A stretch of DNA of 41,678 nt from an uncultured Acidobacteriaceae bacterium (GTDB lineage: Bacteria > Acidobacteriota > Terriglobia > Terriglobales > Acidobacteriaceae). Position numbers and translations under genes: made by a program. Below, piece by piece: positions 1-7,800 of this stretch. The stretch is from positions 1 through 41,678 of the forward strand of contig CALFMO010000034.1 of NCBI GenBank assembly GCA_937879855.1, given 5' to 3'. The first letter of the stretch is position 1. Each line of letters opens with the position of its first letter. Under the pieces are notes generated by a model. It was not told the DNA's origin. It was given only the letters and a program-made list of their open reading frames with translations, and did no database searches.

Positions 1-123
1 ATGGGTTTGGGAGAACTCACATTCTACGTGGTCCACTTTTCGGGGGCTGGGTCAGGTGTCACGAAGCTATACCCGGTGATCGTTCCGAGGAATGAAATAT
101 CAAAAGCTGAGTTTCACGCGTAG
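1..123 (+). CDS. Possible short or truncated reading frame at the window edge
   Basis: The frame is open from the first base to a TAG at 121-123 and encodes 40 residues ending in KAEFHA. It is either a short gene whose ATG happens to be the first base, or the 3' end of a gene that begins outside the window. The composition is protein-like (LTFYVVHFSGAG, then KLYPVIVPRNE), but there is no recognisable domain and no upstream sequence in which to look for a ribosome site. Treat it as uncertain. Confidence 0.22.
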   Translation: MGLGELTFYVVHFSGAGSGVTKLYPVIVPRNEISKAEFHA

Positions 124-439
124 AACGTCGCCTGATAGCATCCGCTGTGGTACCCACCCTTCGAAAAACCGCGAAGGGTGGGGCAGCCTCAGTCGTGATG
201 ACTCAAAGGACAAAGGATGCAAAAGTATGCCAGCCGCGAATTGAAGGCGTCGTGTGAACTTCTCAGCGGGCCCACTCTCACAAGAGTGTATGCGCCACTC
301 GTCTATCCGTTCTGAGCGCAATGGCTTGCTTACTGCAGGTATCTAGTCGACAGTTCAATCGGCGTGTATCGGTCGTTCCGTGTGCTATTTTGCGCTGTGG
401 TGGCTCGAATTAGAAGCTGAGAACATACAAGGAGTCCAA
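124..439. other. Gene-poor stretch with one palindromic repeat
   Basis: I see no convincing gene here. Frames on the minus strand run through the palindromic repeat at 153-183 and have no ribosome site, so I take them as chance. The last part (about 425-439) is the leader and ribosome site of the small gene starting at 440. Confidence 0.5.
153..183. repeat. Palindromic repeat, family A, copy 1
   Basis: Perfect inverted repeat: CCCACCCTTCG and CGAAGGGTGGG flank a short A-rich loop. The 3' flank (GCAGCCTCAGTCGTGATGAC and a few more bases) is nearly identical to the flank of the copy at 879-907. Related hairpins lie at 18102-18136 and 31846-31881. The form is REP-like: intergenic, GC-rich stem, A-rich loop. 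Confidence 0.8.
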
Positions 440-658
440 ATGCAATCCGAAATTAAGGTAGGTCAACGTTTCAAGTTCAATATGTTGTCCGACAACCCTT
501 CGGCAACAGCGGCGGACGTGGAATTCTATTTTGCATATTGGGTAGAGGCTCACGAACTTCCAGAAACAGAGGTTCCGACAACATTAGAGTTTCAGCGGGG
601 AATTGACGGAAACGTGTACCTCAATGGCCGTCGGGTTAGCATCACTTTGCTGAAGTAA
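440..658 (+). CDS. Hypothetical protein, 72 aa
   Basis: A short soluble protein of unknown function. The start at 440 is chosen because AAGGAG (429-434) lies 5 bases before the ATG; an in-frame codon at 380 would add 20 residues but has no ribosome site. The protein begins MQSEIKVGQRFKF and ends with GNVYLNGRRVSITLLK, with acidic residues in the middle (EAHELPETEVP). It has no signal peptide or membrane segment. The compact beta-rich look (alternating V/F/Y) would fit a small single-domain fold, but I recognise no family. It stands alone, flanked by two copies of palindromic repeat family A, so there is no operon context. Confidence 0.6.
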   Translation: MQSEIKVGQRFKFNMLSDNPSATAADVEFYFAYWVEAHELPETEVPTTLEFQRGIDGNVYLNGRRVSITLLK

Positions 659-1005
659 CTCTTCCGCTTGGGAACATCTACCTTCTGTCCCCGCTCTCTC
701 TGCAGCCCATCGAATCCGTTCTTCCAGCATTTAGAGATTGACCCAACCCGATCTTTTGTATCAAGGAGAGTGAGAGCCATATCAAAGTTGAGTGGCCACT
801 CGGAACTATTCGGAAACATGGGGTGGGAAACATGGATGTCCCCAGATTTCCTCGTCCCAATTACCATCGGCGGTGGCACCCACGCTTCGAAAACCGCGAA
901 GGGTGGGGCAGCCTCAGTCGTGATGACTTCAAGCCACAATGCAAAGGTGGGATAGCTTCCCGGTCAGGTTAATGCCGGCGAGATCAAAAGCCTGGGCCAC
1001 CCCTG
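659..1005. other. Gene-poor stretch with the second family A repeat
   Basis: Reading frames on both strands overlap one another here and run through the palindrome at 879-907. None has a convincing ribosome site or a family signature. I see no gene. The only clear structure is the repeat. Confidence 0.5.
879..907. repeat. Palindromic repeat, family A, copy 2
   Basis: CCCACGCTTCG and CGCGAAGGGTGGG form a stem with one mismatch around an AAAA loop. About 30 bases after the stem match the copy at 153-183 almost exactly, so the repeated unit is longer than the hairpin itself. Confidence 0.8.
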
Positions 1006-1212
1006 CTAGGCACTGACCCGCACCGACTCCAACTCGGGGACGCATCGCGAGTTCTGGAGGGATTTGATCGCGTCTTCGGCGGTAAACTTGCCCATCACCA
1101 ACGCCAGCTTTTGGTTGGTTGTCATGTGGATGGGAGAGGGATCAACTCGGTGAACGTATTCAGCGGCGCGCGCACCGCGGTTCACTTTCACAACAAATTT
1201 GATGTGGTTCAT
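1006..1212 (-). CDS. Hypothetical protein, 68 aa
   Basis: A small protein of unknown function starting MNHIKFVVKVNRGARAAEYV. An AGGGAG-type ribosome site lies about 10 bases before the ATG on the minus strand. The N-terminal part reads like a small beta-rich domain (IKFVVKVNRG). The C-terminal part (FTAEDAIKSLQNSRCVPELESV) would form a helix and strand. No signal peptide, membrane segment or metal site is visible. The next gene upstream on the same strand (1278-1490) is 65 bases away and could be co-transcribed. I do not recognise the family. Confidence 0.55.
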   Translation of the reverse strand: MNHIKFVVKVNRGARAAEYVHRVDPSPIHMTTNQKLALVMGKFTAEDAIKSLQNSRCVPELESVRVSA

Positions 1213-1277
1213 AGTTTGCAGTTACTCCCTGTTTTAGAAAAAACGAATAAGAAGCCTGAACAAAGAGGGGCGGTCCT

Positions 1278-1490
1278 TTATTTCTTTGAAATCGAGTACA
1301 CCACCGCTGTAAGAGGCTTGCCGCACTCCAGGCATCTTGCCTTGAATCGAGAGGTAATCAATCCACACGATGGGCACATCCTCTGTGATCCAGACCTGGC
1401 GACCAGTGGTTTCGCTTTACGTATCCAGCGGAGCAGCAAGATCGTAAACAGCACGATGAGCAGACCAAAGGAGATGCTGGTTGCGTTCAT
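1278..1490 (-). CDS. Membrane-anchored zinc-ribbon protein, 70 aa
   Basis: Residues 5-22 form one membrane segment (FGLLIVLFTILLL), followed by a basic stretch (RWIRKAK) that should stay in the cytoplasm. A zinc ribbon follows with two CxxC pairs, C39/C42 (CPSC) and C53/C56 (CLEC), which would bind one zinc ion. AAGAAGG lies about 7 bases before the ATG. Small anchored zinc ribbons of this kind are common and mostly of unknown role; the ribbon probably contacts protein or nucleic acid at the inner membrane. It may share a transcript with the gene at 1006-1212 downstream. The domain reading is solid; the function is unknown. Confidence 0.65.
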   Translation of the reverse strand: MNATSISFGLLIVLFTILLLRWIRKAKPLVARSGSQRMCPSCGLITSRFKARCLECGKPLTAVVYSISKK

Positions 1491-1685
1491 AATGCGACCT
1501 TCTTGGCGAGTTCTGCGCTAACGGAGGGCAGACCACTCACTCGCTGAAAAGCCTAAGATGAGAGAACCTCAGATGGACTGGCTTAGGTCAGAAGACCTGA
1601 AAGAGGAGAAAAACGTAACCGCCCCAACAACCATCATATCAGTCTATGCACTCTGTCGTCTGCCGAGGCGTGGGGAGGTGTACCA

Positions 1686-1853
1686 TTGGGCGTGCTTCCA
1701 ATGAATCCAGAGTTGTACTTTGAGGCTGATGCCGTTGATCGCTCGCTTGCTGACGAGGTTCTTCTCAGGGAAGAACGGGATGAGGACGAGGACGAAGAGG
1801 AAGACAGCAACAACGATGAGGGTGACGATGAATACGACGGGTACTCGGAGTAG
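1686..1853 (+). CDS. Small, highly acidic protein, about 50-55 aa
   Basis: A short reading frame of 55 codons from TTG 1686, or 50 from ATG 1701. The TTG start is preferred on ribosome-site grounds: GGGGAGG (1672-1678) sits 7 bases before it but 22 bases before the ATG. The N-terminal half looks ordered (PELYFEADAVDRSLADEVLL). The rest is an almost unbroken acidic run of Asp and Glu ending DGYSE. There is no signal peptide. Such a tail suggests a disordered, charge-based binding peptide, perhaps a mimic of nucleic acid or a chaperone partner, but this is inference. The ordered N-terminus and the aromatic-Gly-Ser end argue against a random frame. The overlapping minus-strand frame looks hydrophobic only because GA-rich codons read as Val/Leu/Phe in reverse. 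Confidence 0.55.
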   Translation: MGVLPMNPELYFEADAVDRSLADEVLLREERDEDEDEEEDSNNDEGDDEYDGYSE

Positions 1854-1992
1854 CGAATCGGCCACAGGAGCGACTTTATTAGAATTAATCGATTGGCGAA
1901 AGTCCAGGCGTACTTATCAGGGGTTTCTGACGGGAAACTACAGAATTATCTCCTACAACTTGCCTTGAATGTCGTACATCGAAATGCCATCC

Positions 1993-2123
1993 ATTCTGGT
2001 CTGATCTCGTCCACCGCTCTGGTCTGGTCTGTTTCAGTCTGAGCGATTCCGGCCGTAGCCAATTCAAAGTCTGCTCGCTCCAGCCATTCTGGCTTAGGCC
2101 GTTCCAGTCCGAGGTGTCGCGTG
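1993..2123. repeat. Degenerate repeats of about 27 bp
   Basis: Four diverged copies of a C/T-rich unit begin near 1993 (ATTCTGGTCTGATC), 2015 (GCTCTGGTCTGGTC), 2046 (GATTCCGGCCGTAGC) and 2095 (CATTCTGGCTTAGGCC). The second and fourth share about 19 of 27 positions by eye. They lie directly before the lipoprotein gene at 2121, so they may be in its promoter or leader. Confidence 0.4.
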
Positions 2124-3851
2124 CGCAGCAAATTTTCTTCGCTATCCGTTATGTCGTCTTCTATCTCGCTGGCGCTGTTAGTTCCGGCGTGTGCGATCCT
2201 GATTTCATGCAGTGGAGTTTCGAAGCCGACAAGCACGGCGAATCCGAGTCCTACCGGGACACCCGCACCGCCGACCACCAGCAACTTTCAACTGACGCTT
2301 GCTTTTGCGGGAAATGGCACCGGCGCCGTAGTAAGCACTCCGGCCGGCATCTCCTGTCGCACCGGCAGCAGCACTGGCTGCTCCGCATCGTTCGCCTCCA
2401 GTACATCAGTCAAACTCGCGGACACGCCAGATGCCTCCATGGTTTTGGCAGGCTGGCAGGGCGGAGGATGCAGCGGAACTGCGCCCACATGCACCTTAGC
2501 GCTCAGCACCGATACGAAAATCGTGGTGACGCTGAATCAGGCGCCGCCCCCGCCACCGGCGAACGCGCAACTTACGGTCATCGAGTCCGGCGGAGGCCAG
2601 GGCACGGTCGTGAGCAATCCTGCGGGCATCAGTTGTCCAGGGACTTGCACCGCATCTTTCGCCGACGGCACACAGCTGACGCTGAATGCCACCGCTGCCA
2701 GTGGTTCTGTTTTCGGCGGTTACACTGGCGCCTGCACGACCCAAGGCGCGAAAGCCAAGAACGCAAACAGGCGCGGGAATGCTCCGCCATCGCCGACATG
2801 TACGTTTAAGGCGACCGGAAACGAGTCGGTGACTGCGGTCTTTACAACCACGCAACCGCCGCCGCCTCCTCCGCCGACATCTCCGTTATCGGTCAGCATT
2901 AGCGGCCAGGGAAGCGTGACCAGCAGCCCTGCGGGAATCAATTGCCCAACCACTTGCAACGCCAGCTTTCCATCGGGAACTGTGGTTACCCTGACGGCGA
3001 ACAACAGCGCGAAGGGCTGGAGCTTTCACAACTGGACCGGCGCGTGCACAACTTCCGAGTCCACATGCCAAGTGACGATTACAAATACGAATCAATCGGT
3101 GACTGCAATCTTTTTTAATCCCGACCTGGTCTACAACGGTGGTCCGATTCTTCCTACAACCACGACCAAGGTAATTTTCTGGGGCGTCAAGTGGGGCGAT
3201 CCTACGTTCGTGGCCGACAAGATCACCGGGATCGATTCGTGGTATGAAGGCGTGGGCGGCAGTAGCTACGCGGGTTCGGTGGATGAATACACTGACTCCC
3301 AGGGACAACATGTTACCGCAGCCTCAACTTACACGGGGCACATCGTCGATACCACGCCCTCCAACGATTCGGGTGCGCTGATTGAAGCATGCAAACTCGT
3401 GCCCAATCCAAGCCCCGACGAGTACGTAGCCGTGTATCTGGACCAGCCCCGGACCGGGAACTTTTGCGCCTATCACACCTACGCTTCGTGCAGCAACAAC
3501 TCCACGTCTTCGCAAATGGTGATGTCGGTTATCTACAACCTCGATGGCGACACGGGCGGCTGTGATCCCGGCGACAGCGTAACCGGCCATTCTCAGGGCC
3601 TCGCCGCTATCGGCAATATGAGCGGACACGAGTTTTCCGAGGCTCGCACTGATCCGCAATTGACGTCGTGGTTAGACGCGAACGGCCAGGAGACTGCAGA
3701 TAAATGCGTTTCTCTGTTTGACGACCCATTTGTGACGTTTTCGAATGGAACTCAATGGAAGATTCAATCGAACTGGTCGAACTTCGCGCATGACAACGGC
3801 ATAGGAAAGGAACTCACTGGCTGCGTGAACTACAACGTGACCGGGCGGTGA
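2121..3851 (+). CDS. Secreted lipoprotein with InlB-type repeats and an Exordium-like C-terminal domain
   Basis: 576 aa. Residues 12-29 are a hydrophobic signal and C30 sits in a lipobox (ILISC), so the protein should be lipid-anchored outside the inner membrane. A Pro/Thr linker (36-53) leads to three repeats of about 75-90 residues (near 57-138, 150-242 and 256-331). Each has the pattern G-x-G-x-V-x-S-x-P-A-G-I-x-C and paired cysteines, like divergent InlB B-repeats; proline runs (PPPPPP) separate them. The C-terminal domain (335-576) begins VYNGGPILP...VIFWG and contains GHEFSEARTDP (502-512) and ETADKC, resembling bacterial members of the phosphate-induced protein 1/Exordium family. H503-E504 resembles half of a metal site, but catalysis is not shown. 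The role is probably surface binding or adhesion. A start at M11 is possible. Confidence 0.75.
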   Translation: MRSKFSSLSVMSSSISLALLVPACAILISCSGVSKPTSTANPSPTGTPAPPTTSNFQLTLAFAGNGTGAVVSTPAGISCRTGSSTGCSASFASSTSVKLADTPDASMVLAGWQGGGCSGTAPTCTLALSTDTKIVVTLNQAPPPPPANAQLTVIESGGGQGTVVSNPAGISCPGTCTASFADGTQLTLNATAASGSVFGGYTGACTTQGAKAKNANRRGNAPPSPTCTFKATGNESVTAVFTTTQPPPPPPPTSPLSVSISGQGSVTSSPAGINCPTTCNASFPSGTVVTLTANNSAKGWSFHNWTGACTTSESTCQVTITNTNQSVTAIFFNPDLVYNGGPILPTTTTKVIFWGVKWGDPTFVADKITGIDSWYEGVGGSSYAGSVDEYTDSQGQHVTAASTYTGHIVDTTPSNDSGALIEACKLVPNPSPDEYVAVYLDQPRTGNFCAYHTYASCSNNSTSSQMVMSVIYNLDGDTGGCDPGDSVTGHSQGLAAIGNMSGHEFSEARTDPQLTSWLDANGQETADKCVSLFDDPFVTFSNGTQWKIQSNWSNFAHDNGIGKELTGCVNYNVTGR

Positions 3852-3951
3852 TCGCGCGGAGCGATGGCGGGTGGCTTCGGCACGAACGGCCGCCGTGCTC
3901 GATGTCCGCCAGTTGGCAAAATAGACTCAGATTCGAACATTGTGGGTAGGG

Positions 3952-4009
3952 AACCTTCGACTGCGTTGCCGCCCGCTTCGCGGACGGCAACTTCGCTCAG
4001 GATGACAGG
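3952..4009. repeat. Family B repeat interrupted by a nested palindrome
   Basis: AACCTTCGACTGCG is followed by an imperfect palindrome at 3966-3990 (TTGCCGCCCGC and GCGGACGGCAA around TTC). Then comes CTTCGCTCAGGATGACAGG (3991-4009), which is the same sequence as the right arm of the repeat at 28682-28767. It lies between the convergent genes ending at 3851 and 4037. Confidence 0.6.
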
Positions 4010-4036
4010 CCTCTGGGATCAGCCAACGGTGGGGCT

Positions 4037-5821
4037 CTAGCGCCCGAGGAACTTATCGAGTCTGGCGACATCGCCCTCGGCTAGGTCCAGATACTTCTTA
4101 GCCCCGGCAGCGTCTCCATTCTGGAGTGCGGCCTGAGCTTTCGCCATGTGCGTTTTCATGAGCTCCTGAGCGGAGGCGATGTCGCCGCGAAGGCCCAATC
4201 CCTGGGCACTCTGCTGCCTGCGCAAATTGTCCAAGCTGTCGTTGACCGCGTTCGCCTGGCTTGAGAGTTGATCCGCCTGCTGTTCGAGAGCTTCCATTTG
4301 AGCCGGATCGGCAGATTGCGCCGGCGAGTTTTGAGCCGCCACCATATCCTGGGCACCTTGACTGGTTGTGGGCGCGACTTTGAGATTCTTGTGGGGACGA
4401 TCCTTCTTGTCGGGCTTCTGGTTGTCGAGCGTGGGAACTGGCTCGGTTTGGGCGGCTTGCTTGGTAATCGGGGTCGTCCTGCTTTCTCCGGTGCTCTTGG
4501 CTGTATCCGCGGCGGGAGCGGAAGGCTGTGTCTCAGGCGAAGAGGAATTTGCCGAAGGATTCACGTCACTAGAATTTTGCGAAGAAGAGCCCGCCGCGTC
4601 CGCAGGCTGCGCTTTGGCTGCGTCACCGCCCGTAGGGTTGGCGGAACTCGTGTCTGATGACGGAGTGGCTGGCTGCGCCTGCGACGTAGTTTGCTCGTGG
4701 GCACTGGTCTTGGCCCGGCGTGGGATGTAGAGGCCGGCTACGACCAACACCGCCAGCACGACTAGAGCGCCGAGAGACATATACAGACCGCGGTGGCTTT
4801 TATGCTGCGGCGACATATCGAGCACGCTTGGGATCGGCGCTTGTGCCGGTGGAGCTTCCAACGGTGCTGCGGCCTCCTCTTGTATCGAAACGGCCGGCGC
4901 CGCGTTTTGAAGAAGCGCGGTGGCGCTGGCCGGGCTTATGCGGGGCGGTGTGACACTTTGATTCGCGGGAAACGCCTGATTAGCGGGGAGCCCTTGCGGC
5001 AAGGCGCTCCGTACGTTGTTCAGGGCATTGCGAAAGGCATCGGCGGACTGGAAGCGCTGTGCGGGATCCTTAGCGATTGCGATCAAGATGATGGTGTTCA
5101 AGGCGGCGGACAAATCGGAGCGGACTTCGATGGGCGGCTTGGGCGACTGCTGAACCTGCGCTGCCATGAGCGAGTAGTCGCTGTCGGCGCGGAACGGCCG
5201 CTCGCCCGTGACCATTTCATAGAGTGAAACTCCGAGCGAGTAGAGATCGGAGCGCGCGTCGGTCGTTTGACCCTTCACCTGCTCCGGCGACATGTAGTAC
5301 AGCGAGCCCATCGTGGTTCCGGTCGTGGTGAGGCCGCGGTCGGTGCCGGAGCGAGCGATGCCGAAATCCATGAGCTTCACGACACCCTCGGGAGTCAGCA
5401 TCATGTTGGCAGGTTTTATGTCGCGATGAATCACGTTTCTACTGTGCGCGTAACTCAATGCGCTGAGCACCTGGTCAACGTAATTCACGGCATCGGCCAC
5501 CGATATTGCACCCTGCTCCAGCCGCGTGGAAAGAGTGGTGCCCTCGACATATTCCATCACCATGACAAGCTGATTGTTCAGGGTGAGAGCGGTGCGAAGA
5601 GCCGCGATATTCGGATGGTTGAGGCCGGCCAGAAGCTTGATCTCCCGCAGGAACCGGTCGGCTAGATCCTGGCGACCAGCAAGGTCTGGCAGCAAAATCT
5701 TCATGGCCTCGATGCGATCGGAGATGACATTTCGCACCTTGAAGACTTTGCCCATGCCTCCGCTACCTAAGACGCCGAGGATTTCGTAGTCACCAATGCG
5801 TTTTGTGGATTCTTCGGTCAT
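4037..5821 (-). CDS. Transmembrane Ser/Thr protein kinase (PknB type)
   Basis: 594 aa. The kinase domain spans about 10-270: glycine loop GSGGMGKVF (19-27), ATP-binding K41 (AMK), catalytic loop HRDIKPANM with D134, DFG 152-154 and SPEQ (178-181). All residues needed for catalysis are present. A Pro/Ala linker leads to one membrane segment (347-366) followed by basic RR. The outside part is a low-complexity Ser/Thr/Pro/Gln region (370-500) and a helical, coiled-coil-like end (505-594), with no PASTA or other known sensor domain. The gene follows the CsgG-family gene with a 98-base gap on the same strand, so both may be co-transcribed. The kinase probably responds to an envelope signal; substrates are unknown. 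Confidence in kinase activity is high, in the role low. Confidence 0.93.
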   Translation of the reverse strand: MTEESTKRIGDYEILGVLGSGGMGKVFKVRNVISDRIEAMKILLPDLAGRQDLADRFLREIKLLAGLNHPNIAALRTALTLNNQLVMVMEYVEGTTLSTRLEQGAISVADAVNYVDQVLSALSYAHSRNVIHRDIKPANMMLTPEGVVKLMDFGIARSGTDRGLTTTGTTMGSLYYMSPEQVKGQTTDARSDLYSLGVSLYEMVTGERPFRADSDYSLMAAQVQQSPKPPIEVRSDLSAALNTIILIAIAKDPAQRFQSADAFRNALNNVRSALPQGLPANQAFPANQSVTPPRISPASATALLQNAAPAVSIQEEAAAPLEAPPAQAPIPSVLDMSPQHKSHRGLYMSLGALVVLAVLVVAGLYIPRRAKTSAHEQTTSQAQPATPSSDTSSANPTGGDAAKAQPADAAGSSSQNSSDVNPSANSSSPETQPSAPAADTAKSTGESRTTPITKQAAQTEPVPTLDNQKPDKKDRPHKNLKVAPTTSQGAQDMVAAQNSPAQSADPAQMEALEQQADQLSSQANAVNDSLDNLRRQQSAQGLGLRGDIASAQELMKTHMAKAQAALQNGDAAGAKKYLDLAEGDVARLDKFLGR

Positions 5822-5919
5822 AGCAAAACCTCATTCGTCCTGTTGCTTATCTCGCGGAGGTAGTCGGCGGAGATCAGGGCCTTCCCAAATAGCTCCCCGG
5901 CTAAACGTGAGATCACGTC

Positions 5920-6966
5920 TTATTGGTTCTTCACCGCGTCCCCGACCTTGGCAGGAGAAGTGCCGCTGTAATTTGCCGTCGCCGATTGCGCATCTACGTC
6001 GGTCACCGTAGCCGTGCCCATTTTGCTGGTAATGGTTCTGAGCACCTTTCCCGTGGTTGGGTCTTTAACGGTTTTAACGGGGCGGCTGATGTCGAGTACG
6101 TCCCCCACCTTCACGCCGTCCTTGCTGCCAACATTGAGGACCAGGGTATTGCCGGTAACGTCGGCCACAAGGCCAGTGACTTCAAGTTTGCGGGTCGGCA
6201 ACACCGCCGCCTTTTCATCGAGTTGCGTCGCCATGGAATCCACGGCTTGATGCACAGCTTCGCCGAGTATGGTGTTGGCAAAATTTGAGCTGCTCATGTC
6301 CACACCGGCGCCGGCGGCGTTGCCGCCTCCGCCCCCCGCACCGATCAGCGAGGTTCCAGAACGAGACGACTCGCCGGTTCCGGTGACCGCGGCGAGGATC
6401 TCAGCGGTGGTCGTGTCCACCAAGCGGGCAGTGACTCCCACCACGGCCTTGGCATTGTGTTTCCCGACACCGCCAATGCCAAACTTGCTGCCGTATCCTC
6501 CGAGGGCTCCGGCGCCCACTTTCGTATTCTTGTCATCTCGGCCGAACTGAGTAATGCTTCCCATAATTACCGCGTCGACGCCGAGAATTTTCCCGATCTT
6601 CGCCGCGGTGCTGGAATCAACGCGATCGCTGTTGCCAAAATTCTGTTCGCCTAGCACCTTGTCGATGGCGTTGCGCTCGATGACTGAGTACTTGCCGTCC
6701 TGCACCAACTTCTGAACCAGAAGGTCTGAAATGCCCTTGCCCACGTCCTGGTTCGTGCCGAAAATTGCAGCTACCGCAGTCTGCACCGTGCCATACTCAA
6801 AATTGAGCACAGCCACGCGCTTCTTCTGTTGCCCCATGCAGGTTGGAACCAGAGCACAAACCAAAACCACCAAGAAAAAGGATGTGCCAAGTCGGACCAC
6901 TCTTGCGGGTAGTCGGAGATTGCCAACACTTGTATCCCTGGTCGGGAGCGTTTTCACAGTTGTCAC
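5920..6966 (-). CDS. CsgG-family exported protein
   Basis: 348 aa from a GTG start; AGGAGG lies 6 bases before it. A signal peptide covers about residues 22-46 (SFFLVVLVCALVPTCMGQ). The CsgG core begins RVAVLNFEYGTVQ and continues with LLVQKLVQDGKYSVIERN and KILGVDAVIMGSITQFG, the usual CsgG/curli-assembly signature. Two Gly-rich insertions follow. The C-terminal 80 residues (VADVTGNTLVLNVGSKDGVKVGDVLDI) resemble the C-terminal domain of FlgT-like proteins. CsgG itself forms an outer-membrane export channel; homologues without curli genes often have unknown envelope roles. No csgA, csgB, csgE or csgF is present here, so I do not call curli export. The neighbour downstream is the transmembrane kinase. 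Confidence 0.85.
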   Translation of the reverse strand: MTTVKTLPTRDTSVGNLRLPARVVRLGTSFFLVVLVCALVPTCMGQQKKRVAVLNFEYGTVQTAVAAIFGTNQDVGKGISDLLVQKLVQDGKYSVIERNAIDKVLGEQNFGNSDRVDSSTAAKIGKILGVDAVIMGSITQFGRDDKNTKVGAGALGGYGSKFGIGGVGKHNAKAVVGVTARLVDTTTAEILAAVTGTGESSRSGTSLIGAGGGGGNAAGAGVDMSSSNFANTILGEAVHQAVDSMATQLDEKAAVLPTRKLEVTGLVADVTGNTLVLNVGSKDGVKVGDVLDISRPVKTVKDPTTGKVLRTITSKMGTATVTDVDAQSATANYSGTSPAKVGDAVKNQ

Positions 6967-7106
6967 GGGTTCCCTCCTCGCCGCCCACAGATTGTCATCC
7001 CAGCGGACGAGCGGGTGAATTCTAATCCATCGGGTGCAAATCTTCTATATTGTGCGCAAAAAAAAGCCTTCGTTACAGACGTGAGACTTTCGACCCTATG
7101 GCTGAA

Positions 7107-7679
7107 TCACCGGCGGGAGTCGGGCGGGATCATATTGTTGGCGCGATAGTAGACGACGAGTTGGCCGTAGTGTTCGCCGCTGTGCTCGATGGCGAAGGTC
7201 CAGAGGTTGGAGTTGTGGGACAGGTGTTTGCCAAATTTAGTGGTTTTGTCCAGTCCCGCGTCGCCCTGCTGTTGGATGACTTGCGCTCCGTCGGCCACGG
7301 CCTCCTGGACGAACTTCACCACGTCGGCCTTGGTCTTGAAAGCGTCACGCGAAGGATTATCGCCCTCGCCGAAGTCGGGGCCAAGGTTTGATCCGGAGAT
7401 CCAACGTATCAGGACGAAATCGAGTGCGGCGGCGTGAAGCAGATTCTGGGCGAAGGTGCGCTCGTCCTTTTGCAGTTTGTAATCGTATTTGTCTTCGGGG
7501 AAATCCTGGGCCATGGCGACGAGCTTTTTGCCGATGTCATTCCAGCGGTCCAACATTTCTTCGGACCGGGAGCGGGCGGGAAGCGGGGATTGATTCTGCG
7601 TTTGGGAATGAGTGGAAAGGCTGGTTCCGAGTACGACGAGCAAAGCAACAGCAACTTGAGCAAGCGAAGATCGTCTCAT
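7107..7679 (-). CDS. Exported DinB-fold protein (copy 1)
   Basis: 190 aa. The first 25 residues form a cleavable signal peptide (LAQVAVALLVVLGTSLSTHSQ). The rest is a DinB-like four-helix bundle with a probable metal triad H82, H166 and H170 (EHSGEHYGQLVVYYR), the usual H-x3-H arrangement in the last helices. The C-terminal end NNMIPPDSRR is typical of exported members. The ribosome site AAGGAG lies 8 bases before the ATG. It is a paralogue of the next gene upstream (7801-8406), sharing PEDKY near the start, KTKAD in the middle and the HYGQ motif. DinB-fold enzymes include thiol-dependent transferases; the substrate of exported ones is unknown. It lies at the end of the BlaI/M56 cluster. Confidence 0.85.
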   Translation of the reverse strand: MRRSSLAQVAVALLVVLGTSLSTHSQTQNQSPLPARSRSEEMLDRWNDIGKKLVAMAQDFPEDKYDYKLQKDERTFAQNLLHAAALDFVLIRWISGSNLGPDFGEGDNPSRDAFKTKADVVKFVQEAVADGAQVIQQQGDAGLDKTTKFGKHLSHNSNLWTFAIEHSGEHYGQLVVYYRANNMIPPDSRR

Positions 7680-7756
7680 TCTATTTTCTCCTTATGGATC
7701 GGCAATCACCTTTCCGAAGACCTGGTGTCAGTTCAATGCTGGAAGAACAAATCGTG

Positions 7757-7788
7757 AACCACTAAGGACACGAAGTTTCACGAAGGAA
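7757..7788. repeat. Family C repeat, copy 1
   Basis: A 32-base unit starting AACCACTAAGGACACGAAG and ending CACGAAGGAA. It matches the copy at 29518-29549 at 30 of 32 positions. The unit is internally repetitive (CACxAAGGA, CACGAAGTTT, CACGAAGGA). It lies between the two DinB genes. Confidence 0.75.
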
Positions 7789-7800
7789 AAACATTGGCAA

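Noticed and set aside
592..939. A 115-codon minus-strand frame between the two family A repeats
   Set aside because: It overlaps the small gene at 440-658 and runs through the palindrome at 879-907. It has no ribosome site and no family pattern.
1644..1865. A minus-strand frame that looks like a membrane protein
   Set aside because: Its hydrophobic run is the reverse reading of GA-rich codons of the acidic gene on the plus strand, which has a better ribosome site.
2114..2809. A 231-codon plus-strand frame inside the lipoprotein gene
   Set aside because: It is Arg/His-rich, in another phase, and lies inside a gene with a clear signal peptide and domains.
5920..6966. Curli export system
   Set aside because: Only a CsgG-family protein is present; no csgA, csgB, csgE or csgF-like genes are nearby.
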